Shown here piece after piece: positions 1 to 8,991 of a stretch of 64,000 nt of DNA. How positions within the stretch are numbered: the first letter of the stretch is position 1; each line of letters starts with the position of its first letter. Made by a program: the position numbers and the translations under genes. This DNA is from Aquarana catesbeiana (Eukaryota; Chordata; Amphibia; Anura; Ranidae). The stretch is taken from positions 69,863,055 to 69,927,054 of the forward strand of contig NC_133333.1 in the NCBI RefSeq assembly GCF_042186555.1, in the 5' to 3' direction. A model generated the notes under the pieces. That model ran no database searches and was not told the origin of the DNA. It saw only the letters and a program-made list of their open reading frames with translations.

Positions 1-553
1 GGAAACCCCATGCAATAGACGATTCTGGCGATGTCCAACATGGTTTTTCAAGTTTCAGCTCATTTACCAACTTTTACTGCGATGTACCAAATGAGGTGAG
101 ACTTGACAGAACATGTTAGACATCACCAGAATCGTCTATTACGTCGGTTTTCAGGGCAATCGGTTTCCAACTTTTACTGCGATTTACCAAATGAGCAGAA
201 ACATGACAGAACATGTTGGAAACGGCCAGAATCGTCTATTGCGTGAAGTTTCAAGGCAATCGGTTTCCAACTTTTTCTGCGATTTACTAAATGAGCAGAA
301 ACTTGACAGAGCATGTTGGAAACGGCCAGAAATCGTCTATTGCATGGGGTTTCAAGGCAATCGTTAAATTGCAGAAAAAGTTGGAATCCGATTGCCCCCA
401 AACTACGCACAATAGAAGATTCTGGCCATTGTCAACATGTTCTGTCAAGTTTTAGATCATTTGGTAAACCGTAGCAAAAGTTTGAAACCATTTTCTTTGA
501 AACCCCACGCAATAGACGATTCTGGCGATGTCCAACATGGTTTCTCAAGTATC

Positions 554-594
554 AGCTCATTTACCAACTTTTGCTGCGATTTACCAAATGAGCT
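554..594. repeat. Minus-to-plus switch with 9 bp inverted arms around A
   Basis: The arms agctcattt (554-562) and aaatgagct (586-594) are exact reverse complements. They flank a 23 bp A module in + orientation (563-585). Beyond the arms the flanking bodies are B- and B+, so the imperfect stem can extend to most of the ~75 bp body with A as loop. This junction recurs at nearly every minus-to-plus change. The B- before it usually carries gtatcagctc, and the B+ after it usually carries gaatatgttgg, which suggests that most copies descend from one original switch. Confidence 0.93.
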
Positions 595-685
595 GAAACT
601 TGACAGAATATGTTGGACATCGCCAGAATCGTCTATTACGTCGGTTTTCAAGGCAATCGGTTTCCAACTTTTGCTGCGATTTACC
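586..685 (+). repeat. Exemplar full-length + monomer (B then A)
   Basis: A clean 100 bp monomer. Module B occupies 586-660, beginning aaatgagctgaaacttgaca and ending caaggcaatcgg. Module A occupies 661-685, with core caacttttgctgcgattta. The next monomer begins at 686 with the same aaatgagc start, and ttgctgcgat recurs at 571 and 671, which fixes the period at exactly 100 bp. This B carries the common variant gaatatgttgg with attacgtcgg, which typically sits just after a minus-to-plus switch. Because 100 is not a multiple of 3, successive copies present the same bases in rotating frames. Confidence 0.95.
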
Positions 686-751
686 AAATGAGCATAAACT
701 TGACAGAGCATGTTGGAAACGGCCGGAATCGTCTATTGCGTGGGGTTTCAA

Positions 752-792
752 GGCAATCGTTAAATTGCAGAAAAAGTTGGAACCCGATTGCC
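752..792. repeat. Plus-to-minus switch with 8 bp inverted arms around A
   Basis: The arms ggcaatcg (752-759) and cgattgcc (785-792) are exact reverse complements flanking a 25 bp A module in - orientation (760-784, core attgcagaaaaagttgg). The linker is a distinct A variant, with attgcag in place of atcgcag, and it recurs almost unchanged at the other plus-to-minus switches of this class. The flanking bodies are B+ and B-, giving a second kind of long hairpin. Confidence 0.93.
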
Positions 793-886
793 CCCAAACT
801 CCGCACAATAGAAGATTCTGGCCATTGCCAACATGTTCTGTCAAGTTTCAGCTCATTTGGTAACTCGTAGCAAAAGTTTGAAACCA
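785..886 (-). repeat. Exemplar full-length - monomer
   Basis: The same monomer reads on the opposite strand. Module B is at 785-858, starting cgattgcc and ending agctcattt. Module A follows from 859 as ggtaactcgtagcaaaagtt. It follows directly on + monomers, so the strand change is internal to the array. Its start, cgattgcccccaaactccgc, is a B variant found specifically next to plus-to-minus switches. Confidence 0.93.
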
Positions 887-958
887 TTTTCCTTGAAACC
901 CCACGCAATAGACGATTCTGGCCATTTCCAACATGTTCTCTCAAGTTTAAGCACATTT

Positions 959-1043
959 GGTAAATCGTAGCAAAAGTTGGAAACCCCAAGCAATAGACGA
1001 TTCTGGCGCTGTCCAATATTGTTTCGCAAGTTATAGCTCATTT
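959..1043 (-). repeat. Exemplar short (~85 bp) monomer
   Basis: Module A at about 959-983 runs straight into a shortened B at about 984-1043. Full-length neighbours read gaaacc, then 15 bp (attttccttgaaacc), then ccacgc. Here gaaacc joins directly to ccaagc. The lost 15 bp lie between two copies of gaaacc, as expected for slippage or short-homology deletion. Short monomers are frequent throughout and are one reason the higher-order periods are not multiples of 100. Confidence 0.9.
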
Positions 1044-1810
1044 ACCAACTTTAGCAGCGATTTTCCAAATGAGCTGAAACTTGACAGAACATGATGGACA
1101 TCGCCAGAATCGTCTATTACGTCGGTTTTCAAGGCAATCGGTTTCCAACTTTTGCTGCGATTTACCAAATGAGCATAAACTTGACAGAGCATGTTGGAAA
1201 CGGCCGGAATCGTCTATTGCGTGGGGTTTCAAGGCAATCGTTAAATTGCAGAAAAAGTTGGAACCCGATTGCCCCCAAACTCCGCACAATAGACGATTCT
1301 GGCGATGTCCAACATGGTTTTCTCAAGTTTCATCTCATTTACCAACTTTTGCTGCGATTTACCAAATGAGCTTAAACTTGACAGAACATGATGGACATCG
1401 CCAGAATCGTCTATTGCGTGGTGTTTCAAGGCAATCGTTAAATTGCAGAAAAAGTTGGAAGCCGATTGCCCCCAAACTCCGCACAATAGAAGATTCTGGC
1501 CATTGCCAACATGTTCTGTCAAGTTTCAGCTCATTTGGTAACTCGCAGCAAAAGTTTGAAACCATATTCCTTGAAACACCACGCAATAGACGATTCTGGC
1601 GATGTCCAACATGGTCTTCTCAAGTATCAGCTCATTTACCAACTTTTGCTGCGATTTACCAAATGAGCAGAAGCTTGACAGAATATGTTGGACATCGCCA
1701 GAATCGTCTATTACGTCGGTTTTCAAGGCAATCGGTTTCCAACTTTTGCTGCGATTTACCAAATGAACTGAAACTTGACAGAACATGTTGGCAATGGCCA
1801 GAATCGTCTA

Positions 1811-1867
1811 TTGTGCAGAGTTTGGGGGCAATCGGGTTCCAACTTTTTCTAAAAAATACCGATTGCC
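1811..1867. repeat. Plus-to-minus switch that keeps A in + orientation
   Basis: B+ ends tttgggggcaatcgg at 1835. A follows in + orientation at 1836-1860 (gttccaactttttctaaaaa then atacc), and B- starts gattgcc at 1861. Here B flips and A does not, unlike the switch at 752-792. Near 1, 4,456 and 10,216 the linker reads ctaaaaaatacc (also at 6306 and 11661). Elsewhere it reads ctaaaatttacc, for example at 7947, 13304 and 14943. The linker variant therefore marks array segments. Confidence 0.88.
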
Positions 1868-2470
1868 TTGAAACACCACGCAATAGACCATTCTGGGCAT
1901 TTCCAACATGTTCTTTATAGTTTCTGCTCATTTGGTAAATCGCAGCAAAATTGGAAACACCACGCAATAGACGATTCTGGCGATGTCCAACATGGTTTCT
2001 CAAGTTTCATCTCATTTACCAACTTTTGCTGCGATTTACCAAATGAGCTGAAACTTGACAGAACATGATGGACATCGCCAGAATCGTCTATTGCGTGGTG
2101 TTTCAAGGCAATCGTTAAATTGCAGAAAAAGTTGGAACCCGATTGCCCCCAAACTCCGCACAATAGAAGATTCTGGCCATTGCCAACATGTTCTGTCAAG
2201 TTTCAGCTCATTTGGTAACTCGCAGCAAAAGTTTGAAACCATTTTCCTTGAAACACCACGCAATAGACGATTCTGGCGATGTCCAACATGTTCTTTATAG
2301 TTTCTGCTCATTTGGTAAATCGCAGCAAAAGTTGGAAACACCACGCAATAGACGATTCTGGCGATGTCCAACATGGTTTCTCAAGTATCAGCTCATTTAC
2401 CAACTTTTACTGCGATTTACCAAATAAGCTGAAACTTGACAGAATATGTTGGACATCGCCAGAATCGTCT

Positions 2471-2490
2471 ATTACGTCGGTTTCCAACTT
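2471..2490. repeat. 16 bp deletion between cggttt direct repeats
   Basis: Related monomers read cggttt, tcaaggcaat, cggttt, ccaac, for example at 6932-6960. Here a single cggttt (2478-2483) runs directly into ccaac, removing 16 bp between two copies of cggttt. It is private to the first 4,455 bp unit. Confidence 0.85.
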
Positions 2491-2678
2491 TTGCTGCGAT
2501 TTACCAAATGAGCATGTTGGAAACGGCCGGAATCGTCTATTGCGTGGGGTTTCAAGGCAATCGTTAAATTGCAGAAAAAGTTGGAACCCGATTGCCTCCA
2601 AACTCCGCACAATAGACGATTCTGGCGATGTCCAACATGGTTTCTCAAGTATCAGCTCTTTTACCAACTTTTGCTGCG

Positions 2679-2706
2679 ATTTACCATTTGGGATTTATCA
2701 TTTGAG
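2679..2706. repeat. Irregular linker with a small internal duplication
   Basis: The A/B boundary reads gatttaccatttg, then ggatttatcatttgagcag, instead of gatttaccaaatgagcag. The gattta-ccattt element is present twice in diverged form. I see no second copy in the window. The preceding switch is also altered (agctctttt for agctcattt), so the local minus-to-plus hairpin arms are weakened. Confidence 0.75.
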
Positions 2707-4210
2707 CAGAAGCTTGACAGAACATGATGGACATCGCCAGAATCGTCTATTACGTCGGTTTTCAAGGCAATCGGTTTCCAACTTTTGTTGCGATTTACCA
2801 AATGAGCAGAAGCTTGACAGAACATGTTGGAAATGCCCAGAATCGTCTATTGCGTCGGGTTTCAAGGCAATCGTTAAATTGCAGAAAAAGTTGGAACCCG
2901 ATTGCCCCCAAACTCCGCACAATAGAAGATTCTGGCCATTGCCAACATGTTCTGTCAAGTTTCAGCTCATTTGGTAACTTGCAGCAAAAGTTGGAAACCC
3001 CGCACGCAATAGACGATTCTGGCGATGTCCAACATGGTTTCTCGAAAATCAGCTCATTTACCAACTTTTGCTGCGATTTACCAAATGAGCTGAAACTTGA
3101 CAGAATATGTTGGACATCGCCAGAATCGTCTATTACGTCGGTTTTCAAGGCAATCGGTTTCCAACTTTTGCTGCGATTTACCAAATGAACTGAAACTTGA
3201 CAGAACATGTTGGCAATGGCCAGAATCGTCTATTGTGCAGAGTTTGGGGGCAATCGGGTTCCAACTTTTTCTAAAAAATACCGATTGCCTTGAAACACCA
3301 CGCAATAGACCATTCTGGGCATTTCCAACATGTTCTTTATAGTTTCTGCTCATTTGGTAAATCGCAGCAAACGTTGGAAACACCACGCAATAGACGATTC
3401 TGGCGATGTCCAACATGGTTTCTCAAGTATCAGCTCATTTATTACCAACTTTTGCTGCGATTTACCAAATGAGCTGAAACTTGACAGAATATGTTGGAAA
3501 CGGCCAGAATCGTCTAATGATTTTGGCGATGTCCAACATGGTTTTCTCAAGTTTCATCTCATTTACCAACTTTTGCTGCGATTTACCAAATGAGCAGAAG
3601 CTTGACAGAACATGTTGGAAATGCCCAGAATCGTCTATTGCGTCGGGTTTCAAGGCAATCGTTAAATTGCAGAAAAAGTTGGAACCCGATTGCCCCCAAA
3701 CTCCGCACAATAGACGATTGGCCATTGCCAACATGTTCTGTCAAGTTTCTGCTCATTTGGTAAATCGCAGCAAAATTGGAAACACCACGCAATAGACGAT
3801 TCTGGCGATGTCCAACATGGTTTCTCAAGTTTCATCTCATTTACCAACTTTTGCTGCGATTTACCAAATGAGCTGAAACTTGACAGAACATGATGGACAT
3901 CGCCAGAATCGTCTATTGCGTGGTGTTTCAAGGCAATCGTTAAATTGCAGAAAAAGTTGGAACCCGATTGCCCCCAAACTCCGCACAATAGAAGATTCTG
4001 GCCATTGCCAACATGTTCTGTCAAGTTTCAGCTCATTTGGTAACTCGCAGCAAAAGTTTGAAACCATTTTCCTTGAAACACCACGCAATAGACGATTCTG
4101 GCGATGTCCAACATGGTTTTCTCAAGTATCAGCTCATTTACCAACTTTTACTGCGATATACCAAATGAGCTGAAACTTGACAGAATATGTTGGACATCAC
4201 CAGAATCGTC

Positions 4211-4275
4211 TATTGTGCGGAGTTTGGGGAGAATCGGGTTCCAACTTTTTCTGCAATTTAACGATTGCCTTGAAA
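4211..4275. repeat. Whole switch hairpin in inverted orientation
   Basis: This stretch closely matches the reverse complement of the plus-to-minus switch region at about 740-805. It reads ctattgtgcggagtttgggg, then gttccaactttttctgcaat, then ttaacgattgccttg. The complete hairpin, including its private attgcag-type linker, is therefore present in both orientations in the array. One arm differs slightly (gagaatcgg for ggcaatcgg). Confidence 0.82.
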
Positions 4276-4455
4276 CCCCACGCAATAGACGATTCTGGCC
4301 ATTGCCAACATGTTCTGTCAAGTTTCAGCTCATTTGGTAACTCGCAGCAAAAGTTTGAAACCATTTTCCTTGAAACCCCACGCAATAGACGATTCTGGCC
4401 ATTTCCAACATGTTCTCTCAAGTTTCAGCACATTTGGTAAATCGTAGCAAAAGTT

Positions 4456-6863
4456 GGAAACCCCATGCAATAGACGATTCTGGCGATGTCCAACATGGTT
4501 TTTCAAGTTTCAGCTCATTTACCAACTTTTACTGCGATGTACCAAATGAGGTGAGACTTGACAGAACATGTTAGACATCACCAGAATCGTCTATTACGTC
4601 GGTTTTCAGGGCAATCGGTTTCCAACTTTTACTGCGATTTACCAAATGAGCAGAAACATGACAGAACATGTTGGAAACGGCCAGAATCGTCTATTGCGTG
4701 AAGTTTCAAGGCAATCGGTTTCCAACTTTTTCTGCGATTTACTAAATGAGCAGAAACTTGACAGAGCATGTTGGAAACGGCCAGAAATCGTCTATTGCAT
4801 GGGGTTTCAAGGCAATCGTTAAATTGCAGAAAAAGTTGGAATCCGATTGCCCCCAAACTACGCACAATAGAAGATTCTGGCCATTGTCAACATGTTCTGT
4901 CAAGTTTTAGATCATTTGGTAAACCGTAGCAAAAGTTTGAAACCATTTTCTTTGAAACCCCACGCAATAGACGATTCTGGCGATGTCCAACATGGTTTCT
5001 CAAGTATCAGCTCATTTACCAACTTTTGCTGCGATTTACCAAATGAGCTGAAACTTGACAGAATATGTTGGACATCGCCAGAATCGTCTATTACGTCGGT
5101 TTTCAAGGCAATCGGTTTCCAACTTTTGCTGCGATTTACCAAATGAGCATAAACTTGACAGAGCATGTTGGAAACGGCCGGAATCGTCTATTGCGTGGGG
5201 TTTCAAGGCAATCGTTAAATTGCAGAAAAAGTTGGAACCCGATTGCCCCCAAACTCCGCACAATAGAAGATTCTGGCCATTGCCAACATGTTCTGTCAAG
5301 TTTCAGCTCATTTGGTAACTCGTAGCAAAAGTTTGAAACCATTTTCCTTGAAACCCCACGCAATAGACGATTCTGGCCATTTCCAACATGTTCTCTCAAG
5401 TTTAAGCACATTTGGTAAATCGTAGCAAAAGTTGGAAACCCCAAGCAATAGACGATTCTGGCGCTGTCCAATATTGTTTCGCAAGTTATAGCTCATTTAC
5501 CAACTTTAGCAGCGATTTTCCAAATGAGCTGAAACTTGACAGAACATGATGGACATCGCCAGAATCGTCTATTACGTCGGTTTTCAAGGCAATCGGTTTC
5601 CAACTTTTGCTGCGATTTACCAAATGAGCATAAACTTGACAGAGCATGTTGGAAACGGCCGGAATCGTCTATTGCGTGGGGTTTCAAGGCAATCGTTAAA
5701 TTGCAGAAAAAGTTGGAACCCGATTGCCCCCAAACTCCGCACAATAGACGATTCTGGCGATGTCCAACATGGTTTTCTCAAGTTTCATCTCATTTACCAA
5801 CTTTTGCTGCGATTTACCAAATGAGCTTAAACTTGACAGAACATGATGGACATCGCCAGAATCGTCTATTGCGTGGTGTTTCAAGGCAATCGTTAAATTG
5901 CAGAAAAAGTTGGAAGCCGATTGCCCCCAAACTCCGCACAATAGAAGATTCTGGCCATTGCCAACATGTTCTGTCAAGTTTCAGCTCATTTGGTAACTCG
6001 CAGCAAAAGTTTGAAACCATATTCCTTGAAACACCACGCAATAGACGATTCTGGCGATGTCCAACATGGTCTTCTCAAGTATCAGCTCATTTACCAACTT
6101 TTGCTGCGATTTACCAAATGAGCAGAAGCTTGACAGAATATGTTGGACATCGCCAGAATCGTCTATTACGTCGGTTTTCAAGGCAATCGGTTTCCAACTT
6201 TTGCTGCGATTTACCAAATGAACTGAAACTTGACAGAACATGTTGGCAATGGCCAGAATCGTCTATTGTGCAGAGTTTGGGGGCAATCGGGTTCCAACTT
6301 TTTCTAAAAAATACCGATTGCCTTGAAACACCACGCAATAGACCATTCTGGGCATTTCCAACATGTTCTTTATAGTTTCTGCTCATTTGGTAAATCGCAG
6401 CAAAATTGGAAACACCACGCAATAGACGATTCTGGCGATGTCCAACATGGTTTCTCAAGTTTCATCTCATTTACCAACTTTTGCTGCGATTTACCAAATG
6501 AGCTGAAACTTGACAGAACATGATGGACATCGCCAGAATCGTCTATTGCGTGGTGTTTCAAGGCAATCGTTAAATTGCAGAAAAAGTTGGAACCCGATTG
6601 CCCCCAAACTCCGCACAATAGAAGATTCTGGCCATTGCCAACATGTTCTGTCAAGTTTCAGCTCATTTGGTAACTCGCAGCAAAAGTTTGAAACCATTTT
6701 CCTTGAAACACCACGCAATAGACGATTCTGGCGATGTCCAACATGTTCTTTATAGTTTCTGCTCATTTGGTAAATCGCAGCAAAAGTTGGAAACACCACG
6801 CAATAGACGATTCTGGCGATGTCCAACATGGTTTCTCAAGTATCAGCTCATTTACCAACTTTT
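4456..6863. repeat. Partial second copy of the 4,455 bp unit
   Basis: It matches 1-2408 at a constant offset of 4,455. It stops matching at 6864, where the first copy has ttactgcg and this copy has ttgctgcg. Soon after, the first copy shows a 16 bp deletion and this copy continues into gattcacacgatgag monomers. No difference was noticed inside the matching 2.4 kb, so the duplication is recent. Confidence 0.9.
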
Positions 6864-6968
6864 GCTGCGATTTACCAAATGAGCTGAAACTTGACAGAAT
6901 ATGTTGGACATCGCCAGAATCGTCTATTACGTCGGTTTTCAAGGCAATCGGTTTCCAACTTTTGCTGC

Positions 6969-6983
6969 GATTCACACGATGAG
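6969..6983 (+). repeat. Diagnostic A/B boundary variant gattcacacgatgag
   Basis: The usual boundary gatttaccaaatgag is replaced by gattcacacgatgag. The variant always sits about 45 bp upstream of a fold-back junction and recurs near 9110, 12324, 16424, 18883, 22982, 25441, 31699, 39374 and 45632. Copies up to 12324 are followed by gcagaaacatgac and later ones by gcagaaatatgac, so they form two generations. It is a useful marker of the 2,459-type units and their ancestor. Confidence 0.85.
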
Positions 6984-6999
6984 CAGAAACATGACAGAA

Positions 7000-7050
7000 C
7001 ATGTTGGAAACGGCCAGAATCGTCTAATGATTCTGGCGATGTCCAACATG
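7000..7050. repeat. Fold-back junction inside module B
   Basis: B+ turns into B- in the middle of the body without passing through A. The exact arms ccagaatc (7014-7021) and gattctgg (7029-7036) surround a 7-base loop, gtctaat. The arms extend to 22 nt (7000-7021 and 7029-7050) with three mismatches. The same fold-back recurs near 9155, 12369, 16469, 18928, 23027 and 25486. A sister version with gattttgg lies near 3504, 15571, 18030, 22129, 24588 and 28687. Confidence 0.9.
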
Positions 7051-8991
7051 GTTTTCTCAAGTTTCAGCTCATTTACCAACTTTAGCTGCGATTTACCAAA
7101 TGAGCTGAAACTTGACAGAACATGATGGACATCGCCAGAATCGTCTATTGCGTCGGGTTTCAAGGCAATCGTTAAATTGCAGAAAAAGTTGGAACCCGAT
7201 TGCCCCCAAACTCCGCACAATAGAAGATTCTGGCCATTGCCAACATGTTCTGCAAGTTTCAGCTCATTTGGTAACTTGCAGCAAAAGTTGGAAACCCCAC
7301 GCAATAGACGATTCTGGCGATGTCCAACATGGTTTCTCGAAAATCAGCTCATTTACCAACTTTTGCTGCGATTTACCAAATGAGCTGAAACTTGACAGAA
7401 TATGTTGGACATCGCCAGAATCGTCTATTACGTCGGTTTTCAAGGCAATCGGTTTCCAACTTTTGTTGCGATTTACCAAATGAGCAGAAGCTTGACAGAA
7501 CATGTTGGAAATGCCCAGAATCGTCTATTGCGTCTGGTTTCAAGGCAATCGTTAAATTGCAGAAAAAGTTGGAAACCGTTTGCCCCCAAACTCCGCACAA
7601 TAGAAGATTCTGGCCATTGCCAACATGTTCTGTCAAGTTTCAGCACATTTGGTAACTTGCAGCAAAAGTTGGAAACCCCACGCAATAGACGATTCTGGCG
7701 ATGTCCAACATGGTTTTCTCAAGTATCAGCTCATTTACCAACTTTTACTGCGATTTACCAAATGAGCTGAAACTTGACAGAATATGTTGGACATCGCCAG
7801 AATCGTCTATTACGTCGGTTTTCAAGGCAATCGGTTTCCAACTTTTGCTGCGATTTACCAAATGAACTGAAACTTGACAGAACATGTTGGCAATGGCCAG
7901 AATCGTCTATTGTGCAGAGTTTGGGGGCAATCGGGTTCCAACTTTTTCTAAAATTTACCGATTGCCTTGAAACACCACGCAATAGACCATTCTGGGCATT
8001 TCCAACATGTTCTTTATAGTTTCTGCTCATTTGGTAAATCGCAGCAAAAGTTGGAAACACCACGCAATAGACGATTCTGGCGATGTCCAACATGGTTTCT
8101 CAAGTATCAGCTCATTTACCAACTTTTACTGCGATTTACCAAATGAGCTGAAACCTGACAGAATATGTTGGACATCGCCAGAATCGTCTATTACGTCGGT
8201 TTTCAAGGCAATCGGTTTCCAACTTTTGTTGCGATTTACCAAATGAGCAGAAGCTTGACAGAACATGTTGGAAATGCCCAGAATCGTCTATTGCGTCAGG
8301 TTTCAAGGCAATCGTTAAATTGCAGAAAAAGTTGGAACCCGATTGCCCCCAAACTCCGCACAATAGAAGATTCTGGCCATTGCCAACATGTTCTGTCAAG
8401 TTTCAGCTCATTTGGTAACTCGCAGCAAAAGTTTGAAACCATTTTCCTTGAAACCCCACGCAATAGACGATTCTGGCCATTTCCAACATGTTCTCTCAAG
8501 TTTAAGCACATTTGGTAAATCGTAGCAAAAGTTGGAAGCCCCAAGCAATAGACGATTCTGGCGCTGTCCAATATTGTTTCGCAAGTTATAGCTCATTTAC
8601 CAACTTTAGCAGCGATTTTCCAAATGAGCTGAAACTTGACAGAACATGATGGACATCGCCAGAATCGTCTATTGCATGGGGTTTCAAGGCAATCGGTTTC
8701 CAACTTTTTCTGCGATTTACCAAATGAGCAGAAACTTGACAGAACATGTTGGAAACCGCCAGAATCGTCTATTGCGTGGTGTTTCAAGGCTATCGTTAAA
8801 TTGCAGAAAAAGTTGGAACCCGATTGCCCCCAAACTCCGCACAATAGAAGATTCTGGCCATTGCCAACATGTTCTGTCAAGTTTTAGCTCATTTGTTAAC
8901 TCGTAGCAAAAGTTTGAACCCATTTTCCTTCAAACCCCACGCAATAGACGATTCTGACGATGTCCAACATGGTTTCTCAAGTATCAGCTCG

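Larger units (their letters stand above)
1..4455. repeat. Higher-order unit, period 4,455 bp (first copy)
   Basis: The window start, ggaaaccccatgcaatag, recurs at 4456. Reading on, 1-2408 and 4456-6863 appear identical. The second half, 2409-4455, has no full-length copy in the window. It holds the most irregular monomers seen: a short internal duplication near 2679-2706, an added att near 3436, and a body lacking ctgg near 3715. This is the least homogenised part of the window. Confidence 0.9.
6851..8991. repeat. 2,141 bp tandem unit
   Basis: 6851-7500 matches 8992-9641 at offset 2,141. It includes a gattcacacgatgag monomer and a fold-back. The boundary is marked by ctcatttacc at 6848-6857 against ctcgtttacc at 8989-8998. 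The 3' part, 7352-8991, is also the apparent ancestor of the 1,640 bp unit found six times downstream, but it lacks the gaacag marker base change. Confidence 0.87.

Noticed and set aside
554..594. Rho-independent terminator or operator palindrome
   Set aside because: The arms are A/T-rich and recur many times with no genes around them. The array looks eukaryotic, and the structure is explained by monomer inversion.
580..604. Hammerhead-ribozyme-like core in caaatgagctgaaac
   Set aside because: It resembles CUGAUGAG...GAAAC, but the essential CUGA is replaced by CAAA, helix II is missing and no properly placed cleavage triplet with flanking stems was found. The variant cacacgatgagcagaaac fails for the same reason.
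1081..1920. Open frame of 279 codons as a protein-coding gene
   Set aside because: Its translation is the satellite monomer read in rotating frames. The same bases are open on the other strand and in neighbouring copies. There is no recognisable domain, no start context and no codon-position pattern. The same reasoning removes all shorter open frames in the window.
7000..7050. Terminal inverted repeats of a small DNA transposon (MITE)
   Set aside because: The arms are parts of the satellite body, the loop is only 7 bases, and there are no target-site duplications or unique flanks.
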